Shown: in pieces, positions 1 to 5,457 of the stretch
Layout of the letters: the number at the start of each line of letters is the position of its first letter
Position numbering within the stretch: the first letter of the stretch is position 1
NCBI GenBank assembly: GCA_030147065.1
Contig: JASLAP010000120.1
Location: 1-9,480 of the forward strand
From: Pseudonocardia sp.
GTDB lineage: Bacteria; Actinomycetota; Actinomycetes; Mycobacteriales; Pseudonocardiaceae
Reading direction: 5' to 3'
DNA: 9,480 bases
Notes under the pieces: model-generated
What the model saw: the letters and a program-made list of their open reading frames with translations, nothing else
What the model was told of the DNA's origin: nothing
Databases searched by the model: none
Program-made: the position numbers and the translations under genes

Positions 1-465
1 GAACGTGCCGGCGAGCGAGCCGATGGTGCCCGCCGCGGAGAGCCGGCCGATCACCGCGCCGGAGCCGTCCACGCCACGCAGCTGCGCCCGGGTGATCGCC
101 GGGGTCACCATCGCCAGCGCGGTCACCGAGACCAGGGTCGACGCGGCCACCAGCAGCACCGCCGCGACCGGGCCCGGCCCGAGCGCGGGCCCCAGCACCC
201 GGACCAGGGGCCGCACCGCGAGCACCCCCAACCCGCCGACGGCGAGTGCCCCGGCCGCGACCCGCGTCGGCGGGAACAGGTCGGCCCAGCGCCCGCCCAG
301 CGACGCCCCGGCCGCGATGCCGGCCAGCGCGACGCCGATGACGGCGGTCGTGGACTCCAGCGTCAGCCCGACGTAGGGGGCGACGAGCCGGGTGGCCAGG
401 GTCTCGACGATCAGGATCGCCGCGCCGGCGACGAGTACGACGATCCGGGCGAACAGGGCATTCAC
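1..465 (-). CDS. fused MFS/spermidine synthase-like membrane protein, N-terminal part (runs off window)
   Basis: The 155 visible residues are a hydrophobic N-terminal domain. They resemble the membrane half of fused MFS/spermidine synthase proteins, where a transporter-like domain precedes a Rossmann aminopropyltransferase-like domain. Visible motifs are ETLATRLVAPYVG (residues 21-33), GGRWAD (57-62) and a GRLSAAGTIGSLAGTF stretch at 140-155, where the family usually has a G-T-x-GS-x-x-G element. About four to five membrane helices are visible. The catalytic domain would lie left of base 1, so enzyme activity cannot be judged. GTG at 465 is chosen because the nearby ATG codons (the one just upstream and the one four bases downstream) are out of frame and soon stop. 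Either GGAG nine bases upstream or a GAGAAT hexamer at -12 to -7 could serve this start. It follows the 522-1472 gene on the same strand after 56 bp. Family assignment is fairly secure; substrate is unknown. Confidence 0.75.
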   Translation of the reverse strand, partial: MNALFARIVVLVAGAAILIVETLATRLVAPYVGLTLESTTAVIGVALAGIAAGASLGGRWADLFPPTRVAAGALAVGGLGVLAVRPLVRVLGPALGPGPVAAVLLVAASTLVSVTALAMVTPAITRAQLRGVDGSGAVIGRLSAAGTIGSLAGTF

Positions 466-521
466 CCCGACATTCTCCGGTACGCGCGCCGGTCGACCCG
501 CCCACCCCCGGGCCGCCGGGC

Positions 522-1472
522 TCAGAGCGTGACCACGACCTTGCCCCGCAGCGCCTCCTCGGCGTGCCGGTGCGCCTGCCCGATCTCGGCGAGCGGGAAG
601 GTGCGGTCGAGTGCCGGTCGCAGCCGGCCGGTGTCGACCAGGGCGGCGAGCCGGGCGAGGTCCTGGGACCGCGCGCGGGTGGCCACCGCGGCGAAGCGCC
701 GATCGTCGGACCGCAGCGCCCGGGGAGCGAGCGCGCGCAGCGCGTCGGCGCTGATCGGGCGGGTGGACACGAAGACGCCGCCCTCGGCGAGGATGCCGCG
801 CACGGCGTCCAGCGCCGGCCGGCCGGTCGTGTCGAACACGACGTCGAAGGTGGCGTCGATATCGGTGAGGTCCCGCCGCAGGCGGTCGACGGTCGCGTCG
901 GCGCCCAGGTCGGTGACGAAGGGCAGTTTCGGGCCGCCGGCCACCCCGGTGACGTGCGCGCCGGCCAGCTTGGCCAGCTGGACGCCGTAGGAGCCGATGC
1001 CGCCGGAGGCCCCGGTCACCAGCACCCGGGCGGACGGCCGGGTGTGCAGCGCGGCCTTGCCGTGCAGGGCCGGCAGCGCGGTCAACCCGGCGAGCGGGAT
1101 CGCGGCGGACGCTTCCGGGGACAGCGACCGGGGCGTGCGGGCGGCCCGCGACTGGCGCAGCAGCACCTGTTCGGCCTGCCCGCCCCCGCCGTGGCCCAGC
1201 AGCGCCATCACCCGGTCGCCCGGCTCGAAGGCGGTCACCGCGGGCCCGCACCCGACGACCTCCCCGGCCAGGTCGAAGCCGAGGGTGAACGGCAGCCGGC
1301 CGAAGGTGGCGATCCGGGCCCGGCCGCGGCGCAGCCCGAGGTCGGTGCCGTTGATGCTGGAGGCCGCCACCCGGACCAGGAGCTCGTCGCCGGTCGGGGC
1401 TCGGGGCGGCGCGATGTCGTCGACCCGGAGCACGGAGGGATCGCCGTGGCGGTGGAACCGCGCCGCCCGCAC
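522..1472 (-). CDS. NADPH:quinone oxidoreductase-like protein (zinc-independent MDR family)
   Basis: A 316-residue cytoplasmic NAD(P)-dependent oxidoreductase of the medium-chain dehydrogenase/reductase superfamily. The N-terminal GroES-like domain begins MRAARFHRHGDPSVL and carries SSINGTDL (38-45), the GFDLAGEV core (65-72) and PGDRV (84-88). The cofactor fold follows with VTGASGGIG (152-160) and a VQLAK helix. The zinc ligands of alcohol dehydrogenases are absent, which fits quinone oxidoreductase or enoyl reductase types acting on quinones or alpha,beta-unsaturated carbonyls. GTG at 1472 is chosen because it gives the family's usual N-terminus. It lies two bases after the stop of the preceding gene and has no clear ribosome-binding site, so translation is probably coupled. 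It is the last gene of the operon starting at 2977. The family call is firm; the substrate is not known. Confidence 0.88.
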   Translation of the reverse strand: MRAARFHRHGDPSVLRVDDIAPPRAPTGDELLVRVAASSINGTDLGLRRGRARIATFGRLPFTLGFDLAGEVVGCGPAVTAFEPGDRVMALLGHGGGGQAEQVLLRQSRAARTPRSLSPEASAAIPLAGLTALPALHGKAALHTRPSARVLVTGASGGIGSYGVQLAKLAGAHVTGVAGGPKLPFVTDLGADATVDRLRRDLTDIDATFDVVFDTTGRPALDAVRGILAEGGVFVSTRPISADALRALAPRALRSDDRRFAAVATRARSQDLARLAALVDTGRLRPALDRTFPLAEIGQAHRHAEEALRGKVVVTL

Positions 1473-1474
1473 GC

Positions 1475-2102
1475 TCAGGCCTGCCCGACCAGCGGGGCCT
1501 GGCCGGCGTAGCGACCGGATTCGAGGCAGTCGACGACGAACACGGCGAGGTCGCCGCGGGAGACCTTGGTGGCCCGCGGGGAGCTGTGCGCGGAGTGCTC
1601 GACCCGCCCGGTCCCGGGGGCGTCGACCAGCCGGGGCGGGCGCACCAGCGTCCAGTCCAGGTCGCTGCGCGCCCACTGCTCGTGCTCGGCGGCCTTGTCC
1701 CGCGCGGCGTCCCCGCCGAACCGCTGGATCAGCGCGGACACCACCCGGTCGCGCCGGCTCTCGGCGTCCCCGGACACGTCGATGCCCGCGCCGCTCACCC
1801 CGACGAACCGGCGCACCCCCGCGTCGCGCATGGCCCGGACCAGGACCGGGGCGACCTCCCGGTGCAGGGGTGCGGTCGCCGCGGACCGGGCCGAGCGCGG
1901 AGACGACCGCGTCGGTGCCGGCCAGCGCGGTGCGCAGCGCCGCGGCGTCGCGGGCGTCGCCGGTCTGGAGCTGCACCTGCTCGGGCAGCGCGGCGCGGGC
2001 CGGGTCGCGGACCAGCGCGACGACGGTGTGCCCGCGGTCGAGCAGCTCGTCGACGACGAGGCGCCCGGTGCGGCCGGTCGCGCCGAGCACGGCGACCTTC
2101 AT
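1475..2102 (-). pseudogene. NAD(P)H-binding (NmrA/SDR-like) protein with a one-base frameshift
   Basis: Residues 1-78, from ATG at 2102, form a Rossmann start with GATGRTG (7-13) and a good NmrA-like beginning. The frame then breaks in a run of four G at 1867-1870 (CCCC on the coding strand). Dropping one base joins it to a second frame that reads LHREVAPVLVRAMRDAGVRR, a VSGAG segment and a LDWTLVRPPRL segment, all typical of NAD(P)H-binding atypical SDRs. It ends at TGA 1475-1477. The repaired protein would be 208 residues, normal for this family. Without repair, the ATG frame runs about 130 residues of Arg/Pro/Gly-rich sequence and then into the downstream oxidoreductase in frame. Translation starts in an ATGA overlap with the upstream gene, with a perfect AGGAGG at 2109-2114. 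A sequencing or assembly error, a real mutation and recoding are all possible; an error or recent mutation is most likely, since both halves look conserved. Confidence 0.8.
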
Positions 2103-2977
2103 GGCGTTCCTCCTGCGGGGTCGGCCGGGCGGGTCCAGGCGGCGCGCTCCCGATCGGCGAAGGCCCGCAGGTCCCCCGGCGCCCGGCCGGTGACGGTGCG
2201 GACGTCGTCGGTGAGCGCGGCGGCCAGCCCGAGCCGGGCGGTGGTGTAGATCGCGGTGGTGACGGCGGCGAAGCCGCGGGGCATGGCCAGGTCGCGGCGG
2301 GCGTGGCGCCAGTAGGCCCGCACGCCCGGTCGGGTGTAGCGGACCGGGTGCCCGAGGACGTCGGCGAGGACCGCGGCCACCTCGTCGTAGGTCAGCGCCT
2401 GCGGCCCGGTCGGGGTCCAGGCCCGGCCGCGGTGCCGCGCCGGGTCGAGCAGGGCGGCGGCGGCCACCGCGGCGACGTCGCGGGTGTCGACGAACGCGGT
2501 CCGCCCGGTGCCGGCCGGTACGGTCAACGTGCCCGCGCCGATCTCGGCGGCGTGGGTGGTGGAGAGGTTCTGCATGAAGAACGACGGGCGCACGAAGGTC
2601 CAGTCCAGTCCGGACCCGCGCAGCCACTTCTCGACCGTGGCGTGCGGCAGGACCGGCAGCCGTTCCGCCCCGGCCAGGGACAGGAACACGACGTGGCAGA
2701 CCCCGGCGCGGCGGGCGGCCGCGAGGGCGGGCAGCAGGTCGCGCCGGACGTCGCCCACCTGCGGCGGGCGCACCAGCAGCATGGTCTCGACCCCGCCGAA
2801 GGCGCCCGCCCAGGTCGGCTCCGCGGTGAAGTCGAACGTGACGGGGTCGGCGCCGGCGGCGGCCGGTCGCGCCGGGTCGCGCTGCGCCGTGCGCACCGCC
2901 CGTCCGGCGGCGACCAGCGCCTCGACGACAGGCCGTCCCACGTTGCCGGTCGCTCCGGTCACGAGCACGGGCGCCAT
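2099..2977 (-). CDS. NmrA/QOR2-like NAD(P)-binding oxidoreductase
   Basis: A 292-residue cytoplasmic protein of the NmrA-like atypical short-chain dehydrogenase group, which includes quinone oxidoreductase 2. It opens with MAPVLVTGATGNVG, whose TGATGNVG (7-14) is the dinucleotide-binding loop, and continues with the RDP element after strand 2. Later segments are VVFLSLAGAE, a HATVEKWLRGSGLDWTFVRP substrate-side region and a DTRDVA motif, all usual for the family. Length is normal. ATG at 2977 gives the expected Rossmann N-terminus. No ribosome-binding site precedes it, but TACCGT lies at -12 to -7, so a leaderless message is likely. It is the first gene of a three-gene operon, overlaps the next gene by four bases, and diverges from the MarR gene at 2995 through a shared palindrome. 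NAD(P)H-dependent quinone or carbonyl reduction is inferred from family and neighbours, not shown. Confidence 0.88.
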   Translation of the reverse strand: MAPVLVTGATGNVGRPVVEALVAAGRAVRTAQRDPARPAAAGADPVTFDFTAEPTWAGAFGGVETMLLVRPPQVGDVRRDLLPALAAARRAGVCHVVFLSLAGAERLPVLPHATVEKWLRGSGLDWTFVRPSFFMQNLSTTHAAEIGAGTLTVPAGTGRTAFVDTRDVAAVAAAALLDPARHRGRAWTPTGPQALTYDEVAAVLADVLGHPVRYTRPGVRAYWRHARRDLAMPRGFAAVTTAIYTTARLGLAAALTDDVRTVTGRAPGDLRAFADRERAAWTRPADPAGGTP

Positions 2978-2999
2978 ATCTGTACGGTACACATATGGC
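2973..2999. promoter_or_regulatory. 27-bp palindromic operator covering both divergent start codons
   Basis: Twelve of thirteen base pairs match around a central G at 2986; the only mismatch is 2980/2992. The core is TGTAC-G-GTACA, flanked by ATAT on both sides and by GCC/GGC at the ends. It contains the ATG of the NmrA-like gene (2975-2977, minus) and of the MarR gene (2995-2997, plus). A MarR dimer is the obvious candidate ligand, because such regulators usually bind palindromes in divergent promoters and control themselves. That the adjacent MarR protein binds here is an inference. Confidence 0.82.
2983..2989. promoter_or_regulatory. overlapping divergent leaderless -10 elements
   Basis: On the plus strand TACGGT (2983-2988) occupies exactly -12 to -7 from the A of the MarR ATG. 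On the minus strand TACCGT (2989-2984) occupies exactly -12 to -7 from the A of the NmrA-like ATG. Both fit the TANNNT pattern of actinobacterial -10 elements at leaderless genes. Neither gene has a Shine-Dalgarno sequence or room for one outside the palindrome. No convincing -35 element is seen on either side. The two hexamers are offset by one base, so polymerase could open only one direction at a time. Confidence 0.6.
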
Positions 3000-3471
3000 T
3001 GAGCGGGCGCGACCGGACGACCTCGGGGTCGCCGACGACGCCCTCGTGCGGCTGCGCCGGCTGTGGAGCCCGGAGAACGCGCGGCTGGCCGACCACGACG
3101 GGCGCCGCGTCGAGATGTCCAGCGTGCTGGTGGTCGAGGTGTGCGCCCGGGCCGGCGGGGAGGGCCTGGCGGTGGGCGAGATCGCCGGGCAGCTCGGGGT
3201 CGAGGCGTCCACGGCGAGCCGGCTGGTGGACCGGGCGGTGCGGGCCGGGTTGGTCGAGCGGGCGCGCTCGGCCCGCGACGCCCGCCGCAGCGTGATCCGG
3301 TTGACCGCGGGCGGGATGGCGCTGCGGGAGGACGCGGTCGCGTTCCGGCTGGCCTGGCTCGACGGGGTGCTGGCCGACTGGTCCGACGACGACGTCGCGA
3401 CGTTCGCCGCGCTGCTGCGCCGGTTCGCCGACGCGGTGCCCGGAGCCGGCACGCCCGGCTCCCGCTCCTGA
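2995..3471 (+). CDS. MarR-family transcriptional regulator
   Basis: A 158-residue winged helix-turn-helix protein. The DNA-binding part is about residues 57-105: LAVGEIAGQLGVEASTASRL forms the HTH, and AGLVERARSARDARRSVIRLT is the wing with the DxR-type element of MarR proteins. Helical segments on both sides would form the dimer interface. There is a single cysteine, Cys50, just before the HTH; one-cysteine MarR proteins can sense oxidants or electrophiles, but nothing here proves that. It diverges from the NmrA-like/oxidoreductase operon with 17 bp between start codons and most likely represses both directions through the palindrome over those codons. The start is ATG 2995 with no ribosome-binding site, consistent with leaderless translation. 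The family is clear; the ligand is unknown. Confidence 0.88.
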   Translation: MAERARPDDLGVADDALVRLRRLWSPENARLADHDGRRVEMSSVLVVEVCARAGGEGLAVGEIAGQLGVEASTASRLVDRAVRAGLVERARSARDARRSVIRLTAGGMALREDAVAFRLAWLDGVLADWSDDDVATFAALLRRFADAVPGAGTPGSRS

Positions 3472-3498
3472 TCCCGCGGCGCCGGACGTAGCTGCCGC

Positions 3499-3819
3499 TC
3501 AGGCGGGCCGGGGGGTCCGCCCCGGCGGCGGTCCGGCCGCGGAGCCGATCACCCGGCGGCGTCGGCGCCGCAGCTCCGCCCGATCGGCGTCGGTGAGCGG
3601 GCGCGGGTCGGCCTGGCCGACGGCGTGCGCCTCGCAGACGAACACCCGGACCGTGTGCGGCCGCGGCTGCTCGAAGCGGTGCTTGACGGTGCCGACGGGC
3701 GGGGTGACGCACGGGTGCAGCCGGTCGTCGCCGCCGTCGCGGGTGCCGGCGCACCCGGCGGCCAGCGGGAACGCCAGCCCGGTCCGGTCCTCGGCCCCGC
3801 GGCGCCCCGACCTGCTCAT
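3499..3819 (-). CDS. small hypothetical protein with Cys/His residues
   Basis: A 106-residue protein that I do not recognise. The middle part, HRFEQPRPHTVRVFVCEAHA (47-66), looks like genuine folded sequence and is not Arg/Pro-rich like the shadow frames here. Cys23, Cys37, Cys62 and His65 are spaced C-x13-C-x24-C-x2-H, which could bind a metal such as zinc. The second half is charged (DADRAELRRRRRR, 77-89) and ends in a Pro/Gly/Arg tail; there is no signal peptide or membrane helix. ATG 3819 has a weak AAGG five bases upstream and a TAGGCA hexamer at -12 to -7. It is convergent with the MarR gene (27 bp apart) and divergent from the VOC gene at 3901 around a perfect palindrome, suggesting shared control. 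No function is assigned. Confidence 0.6.
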   Translation of the reverse strand: MSRSGRRGAEDRTGLAFPLAAGCAGTRDGGDDRLHPCVTPPVGTVKHRFEQPRPHTVRVFVCEAHAVGQADPRPLTDADRAELRRRRRRVIGSAAGPPPGRTPRPA

Positions 3820-3850
3820 GCGCCTTGCCTACCAGCCCGCGGCCCGGCGA

Positions 3851-3868
3851 GCGCCGCAATTGCGGCGC
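3851..3868. promoter_or_regulatory. perfect 18-bp palindrome in divergent promoter region
   Basis: GCGCCGCAATTGCGGCGC is a perfect palindrome with no spacer. It lies almost exactly midway between the start codons of the divergent genes at 3819 and 3901. Its centre is at -41.5 from the predicted leaderless start at 3901, the position where class II activators bind. The AATT core is unusual in this GC-rich setting. It is a candidate operator; the protein that binds it is not evident nearby. Confidence 0.5.
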
Positions 3869-3888
3869 GGCGGGGTCGGGTCCGGCAC

Positions 3889-3894
3889 TACCGT
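3889..3894 (+). promoter_or_regulatory. leaderless -10 element of the VOC gene
   Basis: TACCGT occupies exactly -12 to -7 from the GTG at 3901. It is the same hexamer, at the same distance, as upstream of the NmrA-like gene at 2977. There is no Shine-Dalgarno sequence before this GTG. The hexamer therefore supports both the promoter and the choice of start codon. No clear -35 element is visible. Confidence 0.5.
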
Positions 3895-3900
3895 GTCGCG

Positions 3901-4251
3901 GTGCGCCCGCGCCTGGACCAGATCGTCGTCGACTGCCGCGCGCCGGCCGAGCTGGCGCGGTTCTGGGCCGGGCTGCTCGGCGGGTCGGCGGTCGACCGGG
4001 CCCGCGGCTGGTCGCAGGTCGACGCGCCCGGCTTCCCCCGGCTGTCCTTCCAGCCGGTGCCGGAGGCCAAGGCGGGCAAGAACCGGCTGCACCTGGACGT
4101 CGAGGTCGACGCCGGCGGGATCCCGGCGGCGGTGGCGCTCGCGGTGGACCTGGGTGCCACGCCGGTCGGCGAGCTGGTCGTCGACGAGAAGGGGGCGTTC
4201 CGGACGCTGCGCGACCCGGAGGGAAACGAGTTCTGCTTCGTCAGCGGCTGA
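3901..4251 (+). CDS. VOC-superfamily glyoxalase-like domain protein
   Basis: A 116-residue single-domain protein of the vicinal oxygen chelate superfamily. The start, RLDQIVVDCRAPAELARFWAGLLG, is the first beta-alpha unit. LSFQPVPE and NRLHLDVEVD supply the central strands, and LRDPEGNEFCFV is the closing DP-x-GN-x-F motif. This matches the small glyoxalase-like group of actinobacteria, whose members include lyases, dioxygenases and resistance or carrier proteins, so the reaction cannot be named. GTG 3901 is preferred over upstream in-frame starts because it gives the usual N-terminus and has TACCGT at -12 to -7. It diverges from the small hypothetical gene at 3819 and converges on the dehydrogenase ending at 4347. 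Confidence 0.82.
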   Translation: MRPRLDQIVVDCRAPAELARFWAGLLGGSAVDRARGWSQVDAPGFPRLSFQPVPEAKAGKNRLHLDVEVDAGGIPAAVALAVDLGATPVGELVVDEKGAFRTLRDPEGNEFCFVSG

Positions 4252-4260
4252 GGTCGGGCC

Positions 4261-4422
4261 GTGCTCGGTGTCGGTGGGCGGACCAGACGGCGTAGGGCGG
4301 CGCCACCGCCGGAGCAGGTCATCGCGCACACGAACCTGTACTGGACCTACCAGACCGCACCCGGGCGCACCGCCGGGACGATCTCGACCGAGGCCGTCGA
4401 CTTCGGCGCCGGGAGGTCCTGA
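4261..4422 (+). other. possible small ORF or gene remnant
   Basis: A 53-residue open frame from GTG 4261 to TGA 4420-4422 ends with HTNLYWTYQTAPGRTAG and TISTEAVDFGAG, which read like genuine protein rather than a shadow frame. It has the same phase as the VOC gene, ten bases past its stop, and no good ribosome-binding site. It overlaps the antisense C-terminal tail of the dehydrogenase (from 4347). The two frames share third codon positions, so GC bias cannot tell which is real. It may be the tail of a deleted gene, a small gene or chance. Confidence 0.2.
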
Positions 4423-5402
4423 CCGGGCTCGGCCGGCTGCATCGTCGGCGTGCTGTCCGGGGGCCGAGCCGGCCCGGCCGACGTGGGGAGACCCAGCAGG
4501 TGTGCGCTGTCCTCCCAGAGACCGGCCGCGACGTCGCTGCGCGAGGCGAGGTCGGACGGGGCGGGGAAGGTGGGCCGGCCGTGCCGCAGGGCGACGTGAA
4601 CGTGGCCGGTGGGCGGGCGGACGGTGCCGAGGGCGAGGTCGGCAAGGAGGCGACCGGCTTCGGCCCGGCTGGTGAACTGCGGCACCAGCCGCCGCATCGG
4701 CGCCCGCAGCGCCGCCGTCCCCATCAGCCACCACATCGCGCGGAGCGGGAGCATCTCGTCCCGGGTCAGTCCGGTCCCCGGGGCCTGGCCGGGGCAGTAG
4801 GCGATCGCGGTCACCCGGCGGGCCACCGCATCGGGGTGGACGGCGAGTGCCTGGGCGGTGAGCACGGCGCAGAGCTTCGACGAGGTGTACGCGCGCCGGC
4901 CCGCGCGGCGCGGGCTGCGGTCGAGGTCCGCGTCCCGTTCGGGGTGCGCGAGCAGCCGCGTGTCGGCGTGCCGGGGCGGCGGGAAGCCCGACCGCTCGGC
5001 CGGGTTGTGCGTGCCGCTCGTGGTCAGGACGACCCGCGCCCCCTCGGCGAGGCGGTCCATCAGCAGCCGCAGCAGCAGGTGGTTGCCGAGGTGGTTGACC
5101 GCGAAGGTGGTCTCGAACCCGTCGACGGTCCGGGCCCGCACGTCGGGCCGGTAGACCCCGGCGTTGAGGACGAGCGCGTCGATCCGGTCGGTCCGCGCCC
5201 GCACGTCGTCGGCGAAGGACCGCACGCTGTCCAGGACGGCCAGGTCCAGCCGGTGCACTTGGACGTCCGGGTTCGTGGCGGAGCCGGTCGGCAGGCCGTT
5301 CCGCGCGCCCAGCACCACGTGGTGCCGGCCCCGCCGGGTCATCTCGCCCACCGCGACCTGGCCGAACCCGGACGTGCCCCCGGTCATCACGATCGTGGCC
5401 AT
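4347..5402 (-). CDS. short-chain dehydrogenase/reductase
   Basis: A 351-residue classical-type SDR, cytoplasmic and NAD(P)-dependent. Visible motifs are the cofactor loop TGGTSGFG (7-14), LDL (52-54) after strand 3, NAG (80-82), catalytic Ser129 in TTSGTH, and Tyr172/Lys176 in AYTSSK, followed by a CPG-x-x-PGTGL segment (203-211). The sequence resembles the protochlorophyllide reductase/retinol dehydrogenase-like SDRs of actinobacteria, with no substrate implied. The fold should end near LLGL (302-305). The following 46 residues are Pro/Ala/Ser-rich and low in complexity, longer than usual, and overlap a plus-strand open frame. ATG 5402 is supported by GGGAGGAG six bases upstream. It lies 50 bp after the WYL regulator on the same strand, and a TGTAA/TTACA repeat between them may give it its own control. 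Confidence 0.87.
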   Translation of the reverse strand: MATIVMTGGTSGFGQVAVGEMTRRGRHHVVLGARNGLPTGSATNPDVQVHRLDLAVLDSVRSFADDVRARTDRIDALVLNAGVYRPDVRARTVDGFETTFAVNHLGNHLLLRLLMDRLAEGARVVLTTSGTHNPAERSGFPPPRHADTRLLAHPERDADLDRSPRRAGRRAYTSSKLCAVLTAQALAVHPDAVARRVTAIAYCPGQAPGTGLTRDEMLPLRAMWWLMGTAALRAPMRRLVPQFTSRAEAGRLLADLALGTVRPPTGHVHVALRHGRPTFPAPSDLASRSDVAAGLWEDSAHLLGLPTSAGPARPPDSTPTMQPAEPGQDLPAPKSTASVEIVPAVRPGAVW

Positions 5403-5441
5403 GGTGTGCTCCTCCCGAGCCGGCTTCCGCGTGTGCAGGAC

Positions 5442-5457
5442 TGTAACAGCAATTACA
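5442..5457. promoter_or_regulatory. TGTAA-N6-TTACA inverted repeat upstream of the dehydrogenase
   Basis: Five-base arms with a six-base spacer form a 16-bp inverted repeat overlapping the stop codon of the WYL regulator gene. It is an AT-rich island in a GC-rich stretch. On the minus strand it contains TGTAAT and TACAGT, either of which could be a -10 element for the dehydrogenase, leaving a leader of about 30 nt before its ribosome-binding site. The shape suits an HTH repressor dimer. The arms are short, so chance is possible. Confidence 0.35.

Noticed and set aside
481..520. CCCGG-CGGC-CCGGG hairpin as a terminator after the quinone oxidoreductase
   Set aside because: A five-base GC stem without a U-tract is expected by chance in DNA of this composition.
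1586..3295. Long plus-strand open frame antisense to the oxidoreductase operon
   Set aside because: Composition is Arg/Gly/Pro-dominated with no motif, and it lies opposite well-supported genes; it is a typical high-GC shadow.
522..3452. A 976-codon minus-strand open frame spanning the operon and the MarR gene
   Set aside because: It is a composite of the oxidoreductase frame, the first part of the frameshifted gene and long Arg/Pro/Gly-rich shadow sequence; only the stretches at 522-1472 and about 1869-2102 look like protein.
4296..4310. GGCGG-CGCCA-CCGCC hairpin as a terminator between convergent genes
   Set aside because: The stem is short, there is no U-tract, and it falls inside a possible small open frame.
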